Origin: Firmicutes bacterium UBA4975
GTDB lineage: Bacteria > Bacillota > Proteinivoracia > UBA4975
DNA: 11,716 nt
Reading direction: 5' to 3'
Assembly: GCA_002397155.1 (NCBI GenBank)
Contig: DGZR01000028.1
Location: forward strand, 1 to 11,716
Of this stretch, positions 8,795 through 11,716 are shown piece by piece; position 1 is the stretch's first letter, and every line of letters starts with the position of its first letter. The translations under genes were made by a program, and so were the position numbers. A model generated the notes under the pieces. The model searched no databases, was not told where the DNA came from, and was given only the letters and a program-made list of their open reading frames with translations.

Positions 8795-8873
8795 GGCGGA
8801 GGAAAGAGGAGAAAAGTTGCTAGCCCGGGTCAATTTGGGTTAGGATAGGCAGTAAAGAGGGAGGAGGGAGATC

Positions 8874-10007
8874 ATGGACGAAAAGAATAAAATCGGGCAA
8901 AGCCTGCAGATGGTAATGCTCCGCCTTAAATCCAGCCAGGTCTTGCAGCGGGTGGAAATCGACAGTCCCGCCGGGACGGAAAAATACTGGGTCGACGCCT
9001 CCAGCCCCGACCTGCTCCGGGGAGAGGGGGGGCGCAGGCTGGCCCTGGAGGAACTGCCGGCTTACCTGGAAAGGGCCCTGGCCGGAGCGAAGAGGGGAGA
9101 GGTGCGCTTTGTCGAGCGAGGCGCCCTGGTGACCCTGGCTCTGCGGGGGGGCGAGGTCAAGCTGAGCCTGAACACTCAGGATTTGCCCCACCAGGAGCAA
9201 GCGGAAACGGGAACCCGCCAGCAGTTTATCAAGGTGGCCGAAGCCCTGGATCTCCTCCAGGCCCTGGATATCGCCTCTCCCGAGGGAAAGGTCCGGGCCG
9301 ACCGGCGGCGCAAATTCTACCAGGTCGACCGCTTTGTCGAACTGGTGGACGAGGCCCTGGAACAGTGGCAGGAAAAGCGCCCCCTGGTCATCCTGGATTG
9401 CGGCTGCGGCAAGTCCTACCTTTCCTTTGTCCTCAACTACTGGCTCACGGAAAAGCGCCGCCTCTCCTGCCGGGTAGAGGGCATCGACGAAAACGAAGGG
9501 GTCATCGCCTCCTCCCGGGCCATCCAGGAGCGCCTCAATTACCGCAATATGGAATTCCAGCAAAAAAGTATCCTGGACTACCGGGCTCGAGGCCCGGTGG
9601 ACATGGTGCTCAGCCTCCATGCCTGCGACACCGCCACCGACGAGGCCCTGGCCCTGGGGATACACCTGGGGGCTAAGTACATCATTGCCGTGCCCTGCTG
9701 CCAGGCCGCCCTGCGCGAGCGCCTGGACTACTCGCCCTGGCAAGAGGTGGTTCGCCACAGTATTTTCCGCAATCGGCTTTCCGACGTTCTCACCGATGGC
9801 CTGAGAGTGGCGGCCTTGGAGGCCAGGGGCTACCGGGTGTCGGTGGTGGAGTACGTCTCCCCCCTGGACACGCCGAAAAACATCATGCTCCGAGCGGTCA
9901 AGGTCAAGGAAAAAGGAGAGGACGAGGCTTACCGCCGCCTGCTCGACTTGGTCCGGGGCCTGCCCCCCCTGGAGCAGTATCTCCTGGACCGGCAAAAGAC
10001 CCCCTAG
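8874..10007 (+). CDS. SAM-dependent methyltransferase, Methyltransf_32 (METTL25-like) family
   Basis: This is a predicted class I S-adenosylmethionine methyltransferase of the family that includes eukaryotic METTL25-like proteins; the bacterial substrate is not known to me. Of 377 residues, the N-terminal 150 form a poorly recognisable domain rich in charged residues (QQFIKVAEALDLL near 116-128, and RRRKFYQVDRFVELVDEAL at 144-162). The Rossmann core follows. Motif I is ILDCGCGKSYLSF (173-185), the acidic SAM-ribose site is EGIDEN (202-207), the family signature is SLHACDTATDEAL (247-259), and VPCCQ is at 273-277, with two adjacent cysteines. The ATG start has a strong AGGGAGGAGGG site at about 8859-8869. 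No terminator separates it from the zinc-ribbon gene 35 bases on, and both probably belong to one transcript. A nucleic-acid substrate is a guess based on the downstream genes. Confidence 0.85.
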   Translation: MDEKNKIGQSLQMVMLRLKSSQVLQRVEIDSPAGTEKYWVDASSPDLLRGEGGRRLALEELPAYLERALAGAKRGEVRFVERGALVTLALRGGEVKLSLNTQDLPHQEQAETGTRQQFIKVAEALDLLQALDIASPEGKVRADRRRKFYQVDRFVELVDEALEQWQEKRPLVILDCGCGKSYLSFVLNYWLTEKRRLSCRVEGIDENEGVIASSRAIQERLNYRNMEFQQKSILDYRARGPVDMVLSLHACDTATDEALALGIHLGAKYIIAVPCCQAALRERLDYSPWQEVVRHSIFRNRLSDVLTDGLRVAALEARGYRVSVVEYVSPLDTPKNIMLRAVKVKEKGEDEAYRRLLDLVRGLPPLEQYLLDRQKTP

Positions 10008-10042
10008 ACCGGGATAGCCAGGACTGACCGGAGGGATAAAAA

Positions 10043-10276
10043 GTGGAAATCTGCCCGATCTGCAACGGTTTAGAAGATATCTGCCAGTCCTGTCCCCAGT
10101 GCGGTGGGCCAATGGAAGAGCGGGGCCCTCTCCAGGACTTCATCGACGGCTACAGCCCCTACTTGAGCCAGGAGATGGGGGAGGGGCTGGCCCCCCCGGG
10201 GACATGCGTGCACCTCTATTACTGCCGGGCCTGTGACCGGGACCAGCGGCTGGCCATCCCCCGCCGTCAGGTCTAG
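10043..10276 (+). CDS. small cysteine-rich zinc-ribbon protein, function unknown
   Basis: The 77-residue product has eight cysteines: CPIC at 4-7, CQSCPQC at 14-20, Cys 55 with His 57, and CRAC at 61-64. This is enough for two zinc sites, for example a rubredoxin-like ribbon formed by the first and last CxxC pairs. No signal peptide or membrane segment is seen, so it is cytoplasmic. The GTG start is supported by GGAGGG about 7 bases upstream (10030-10035). It follows the methyltransferase by 35 bases with no terminator, and the nth promoter region with its 39-bp duplication comes after. The position suggests a role linked to nucleic acids, or an accessory to the methyltransferase, but the sequence alone does not show this. 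I do not recognise a named family. Confidence 0.75.
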   Translation: MEICPICNGLEDICQSCPQCGGPMEERGPLQDFIDGYSPYLSQEMGEGLAPPGTCVHLYYCRACDRDQRLAIPRRQV

Positions 10277-10306
10277 CCCGGAGTTTCAAGGCCGGCAGTA
10301 AAGAGC

Positions 10307-10384
10307 TACGGCCCCAAGGGGGCCGGTTATTGTATAATGGGGAGGTACGGCCCCAAGGGGGCCGGTTATTGTATAATGGGGAGG
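10307..10384 (+). repeat. perfect tandem duplication of a 39-bp hairpin-plus-TATAAT unit before nth
   Basis: Two copies, 10307-10345 and 10346-10384, are identical base for base. Each contains the 7-bp stem CGGCCCC/GGGGCCG with a three-base AAG loop, then TATAAT (10333-10338 and 10372-10377), and ends with a GGGGAGG purine run. The second copy ends 7 bases before the nth start. No -35 box precedes either TATAAT; the hairpin occupies that place. Copies in tandem suggest slippage or unequal recombination. Confidence 0.95.
10372..10377 (+). promoter_or_regulatory. candidate -10 boxes for nth (this copy and 10333-10338)
   Basis: The second TATAAT of the duplication lies 14 bases before ATG 10392, so transcription from it would give an almost leaderless message that keeps little or none of the ribosome binding site. 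The first copy (10333-10338) would give a leader of about 45 bases that includes the second hairpin and the GGGGAGG sites. The first copy is the better functional promoter candidate. Neither has a -35 match. Confidence 0.35.
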
Positions 10385-10391
10385 GGAGGAG

Positions 10392-11048
10392 ATGGAAGAA
10401 GTGGAGATAGTGGAAATTTTGGCTGTCCTGGACCGGCTCTACCCCCAGGCGGCCTGCGCTTTGACGCACCGCAACCCCTTTGAACTATTGATCGCGACAA
10501 TACTCTCAGCCCAGTGCACCGATCTCAGGGTCAACCAAGTGACCCGGGAGCTCTTCGCCGAAGGGGCCGACCCCCAAGCGATGGCAGACCTGGGCCTGGA
10601 GCGGATCCGCCAGTTGATTCGGGGCTGCGGCTTGTTCAACAACAAAGCCGCCAATATCCTGGCCACCTGCCAAAAGCTTTTGGCGCTCTATGGGGGAAGG
10701 GTGCCGGATACTCGGGAGGCTCTAGAGGCTCTGCCGGGAGTAGGCCGGAAGACGGCCAACGTGATCTTGAGCAACGCCTTTGGCCAGCCGGCCATAGCCG
10801 TGGACACCCATGTCTTTCGGGTCGCTCACCGTCTGGGCCTGAGCGGGGGGGTCAATCCCCGCCGGACCGAGGAGGACCTGATGGCCCTCATCCCCCGGGA
10901 GCGCTGGAGCCATTCCCACCACCTTTTTATTTTTCACGGCCGCAACCTGTGCCAGGCCCGCCGTCCCCAGTGCGGCCAGTGCCCTCTGCAAGCGGCCTGT
11001 AAATACTATCAAGGGAGTCTTGACCTTGAGACAGGTAACCATCGCTGA
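10392..11048 (+). CDS. nth: endonuclease III, DNA glycosylase/AP lyase
   Basis: This base-excision-repair enzyme removes oxidised pyrimidines and nicks the abasic site by beta-elimination. The 218 residues show the complete set: the helix-hairpin-helix LPGVGRKTANVIL (114-126) with catalytic Lys 120, catalytic Asp 138 in VDTHVFRVAHRLGL, and a C-terminal [4Fe-4S] loop C-x6-C-x2-C-x5-C at Cys 187, 194, 197 and 203. The positions of the Lys, Asp and cysteines equal the E. coli Nth numbering as I remember it. The substrate-binding segment LLIATILSAQCTDLRVN (32-48) is typical. The ATG start follows purine-rich GGGGAGGGGAGG. Its 3' end overlaps the next coding region by 23 bases. The 39-bp duplication lies immediately upstream. 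Confidence 0.97.
   Translation: MEEVEIVEILAVLDRLYPQAACALTHRNPFELLIATILSAQCTDLRVNQVTRELFAEGADPQAMADLGLERIRQLIRGCGLFNNKAANILATCQKLLALYGGRVPDTREALEALPGVGRKTANVILSNAFGQPAIAVDTHVFRVAHRLGLSGGVNPRRTEEDLMALIPRERWSHSHHLFIFHGRNLCQARRPQCGQCPLQAACKYYQGSLDLETGNHR
11011..11017 (+). promoter_or_regulatory. ribosome binding site inside the nth 3' end
   Basis: AAGGGAG stands 8 bases before TTG 11026 and only 2 bases before TTG 11020, so 11026 is the preferred start of the downstream methyltransferase. The site lies within nth codons, consistent with translational coupling. Confidence 0.55.
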
Positions 11049-11716
11049 TGGCCGGGGCCGCCGCCGGGATATCCTGGCGGGGGTTGCCTTTGAGAGCAGC
11101 GGCGGCCTCCCCCCGGCCTGGTCGGCCGCCCTTTGCCACTTGCCCCGGCGGGGCCGGGTCCTGGACTATGGGAGCTGGCAAGGTCTGGCCGCCCTGTGGC
11201 TGGCGGCGGCGACGGAAGCGCGGGTGACTTTTGCCCATTTCAGCGCTACCCTATTGGCCCAGGTCGGGCGCAATGCCCGGGCCAGCTCCCTCCGGCTCAC
11301 CTGCCGGGCCATGTTTCCCCTGGAAGGCGCCTGGGACACCCTGGTCCTGGCCGCCCCCGAGCAGAGCGAGGCCTTGGCGATGCTGGCCGCCCAAGGGGCT
11401 GCCCGCCTGGCCCCGGGAGGGGAGCTGCTGGTGGTCGACGGCCCTCTGCGCCGGGAAAGCCTGGCCCGGGCTTTTACCCGGGTTGAAGTCTTGGCCCAAG
11501 AAGAGGGGTGGTCCCTGGCCCGCTGCACCGGACCCCGCTCGGGGGAGGGGCTGCCTTGGCGGCGGCTGGCCTTTGACTTGGGGGACCTGGAACTGGAAAT
11601 GGCCAGCTTGCCCGGGACCTTTTCCCCCCAGGGCTTGGACCTGGGCAGCCGGGTCCTGCTGGAAACAGCGGTAATCCCCCCGGGGGGCCGGGTACTGGAC
11701 CTGGGCTGCGGCTGGG
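11026..11716 (+). CDS. RsmC/RlmG-like rRNA (guanine-N2) methyltransferase, 5' part, runs off the window
   Basis: The reading frame is open from TTG 11026 to the window edge (230 codons) and has no stop. It has the two-domain layout of RsmC/RlmG. The N-terminal domain is methyltransferase-like but has the degenerate motif RVLDYGSWQG (44-53) instead of a D-x-G-x-G loop. It includes LAPGGELLVVDG, the usual strand-turn of the fold. A linker LPGTFSPQGLDLGSRVLLETA (195-215) matches the RsmC block that precedes the active domain. The C-terminal domain begins with GRVLDLGCGW (221-230), where the window ends. Relatives methylate a guanine in 16S or 23S rRNA, and the N-terminal copy is thought to be a catalytically dead duplicate. 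The TTG start is chosen from the AAGGGAG site; TTG 11020 is an alternative. It overlaps nth by 23 bases, so it is probably co-translated. Confidence 0.82.
   Translation, partial: MRQVTIADGRGRRRDILAGVAFESSGGLPPAWSAALCHLPRRGRVLDYGSWQGLAALWLAAATEARVTFAHFSATLLAQVGRNARASSLRLTCRAMFPLEGAWDTLVLAAPEQSEALAMLAAQGAARLAPGGELLVVDGPLRRESLARAFTRVEVLAQEEGWSLARCTGPRSGEGLPWRRLAFDLGDLELEMASLPGTFSPQGLDLGSRVLLETAVIPPGGRVLDLGCGW

Noticed and set aside
8820..10112. A 430-codon open frame on the minus strand opposite the methyltransferase gene
   Set aside because: The plus strand has a strong ribosome binding site and complete methyltransferase motifs. The minus frame gives no recognisable motif and is a by-product of GC-rich codon use.
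10307..10384. The two-copy repeat as a CRISPR array
   Set aside because: The copies abut with no spacers, and no cas genes are present.
10337..10480. A short frame starting at the ATG within TATAATG of the first repeat copy
   Set aside because: It is out of frame with nth, its Gly-rich product is not protein-like, and it is explained by the repeat itself.
11133..11674. Open frames in two other plus-strand frames at the right end
   Set aside because: Their products are Pro/Gly/Arg-rich and motif-free. The remaining frame gives the RsmC-like protein with RVLDYGSWQG and RVLDLGCGW.

Overview
The window reads as ordinary chromosomal DNA from a GC-rich member of the Bacillota, most likely a Clostridia-type organism (inference, low certainty at genus level). 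The reasons are strong AGGAGG-type ribosome binding sites, heavy use of GTG and TTG starts (8 of the 11 genes as called here), a lipoprotein nucleoside-type ABC system of the Bacillus NupNOPQ kind, and sigma-A-like promoters. No phage, insertion sequence, CRISPR array, tRNA or rRNA was seen.

Region 1 (1-6038, + strand) is an uptake locus. It holds a Bmp/PnrA-type substrate-binding lipoprotein, a two-domain ABC ATPase, two ABC permeases that overlap their neighbours by 4 bases, and an M29-family metallo-aminopeptidase. The binding-protein gene has its own promoter and a strong terminator. A second promoter drives the ATPase, permeases and probably the peptidase, and this unit ends in a terminator at 6014-6038. 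The four transporter genes form a complete importer, by family for nucleosides or related purines. The peptidase may simply ride on the operon.

Region 2 (6039-7345, + strand) is a single gene for a sugar-transfer-associated ATP-grasp protein of unknown substrate. It has its own extended -10 promoter and a hairpin-containing leader of about 100 bases. It converges on Region 3 (7360-8724, - strand), a lone PTS glucose/N-acetylglucosamine-type EIICB permease without an EIIA domain. A symmetrical hairpin between the two stops can serve as terminator.

Region 4 (8725-11716, + strand) diverges from the PTS gene and is a nucleic-acid-maintenance cluster. It contains a Methyltransf_32-type SAM methyltransferase, a small cysteine-rich zinc-ribbon protein, endonuclease III (nth), and the 5' part of an RsmC/RlmG-like rRNA methyltransferase that runs off the window. 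A perfect 39-bp tandem duplication, each copy holding a hairpin and a TATAAT box, lies directly before nth.

I did not find a convincing new biological system. The points most worth a second look are the tandem duplication before nth, the orphan ATP-grasp gene with its structured leader, the split transcription of the transporter, and the palindrome between the PTS and methyltransferase genes.
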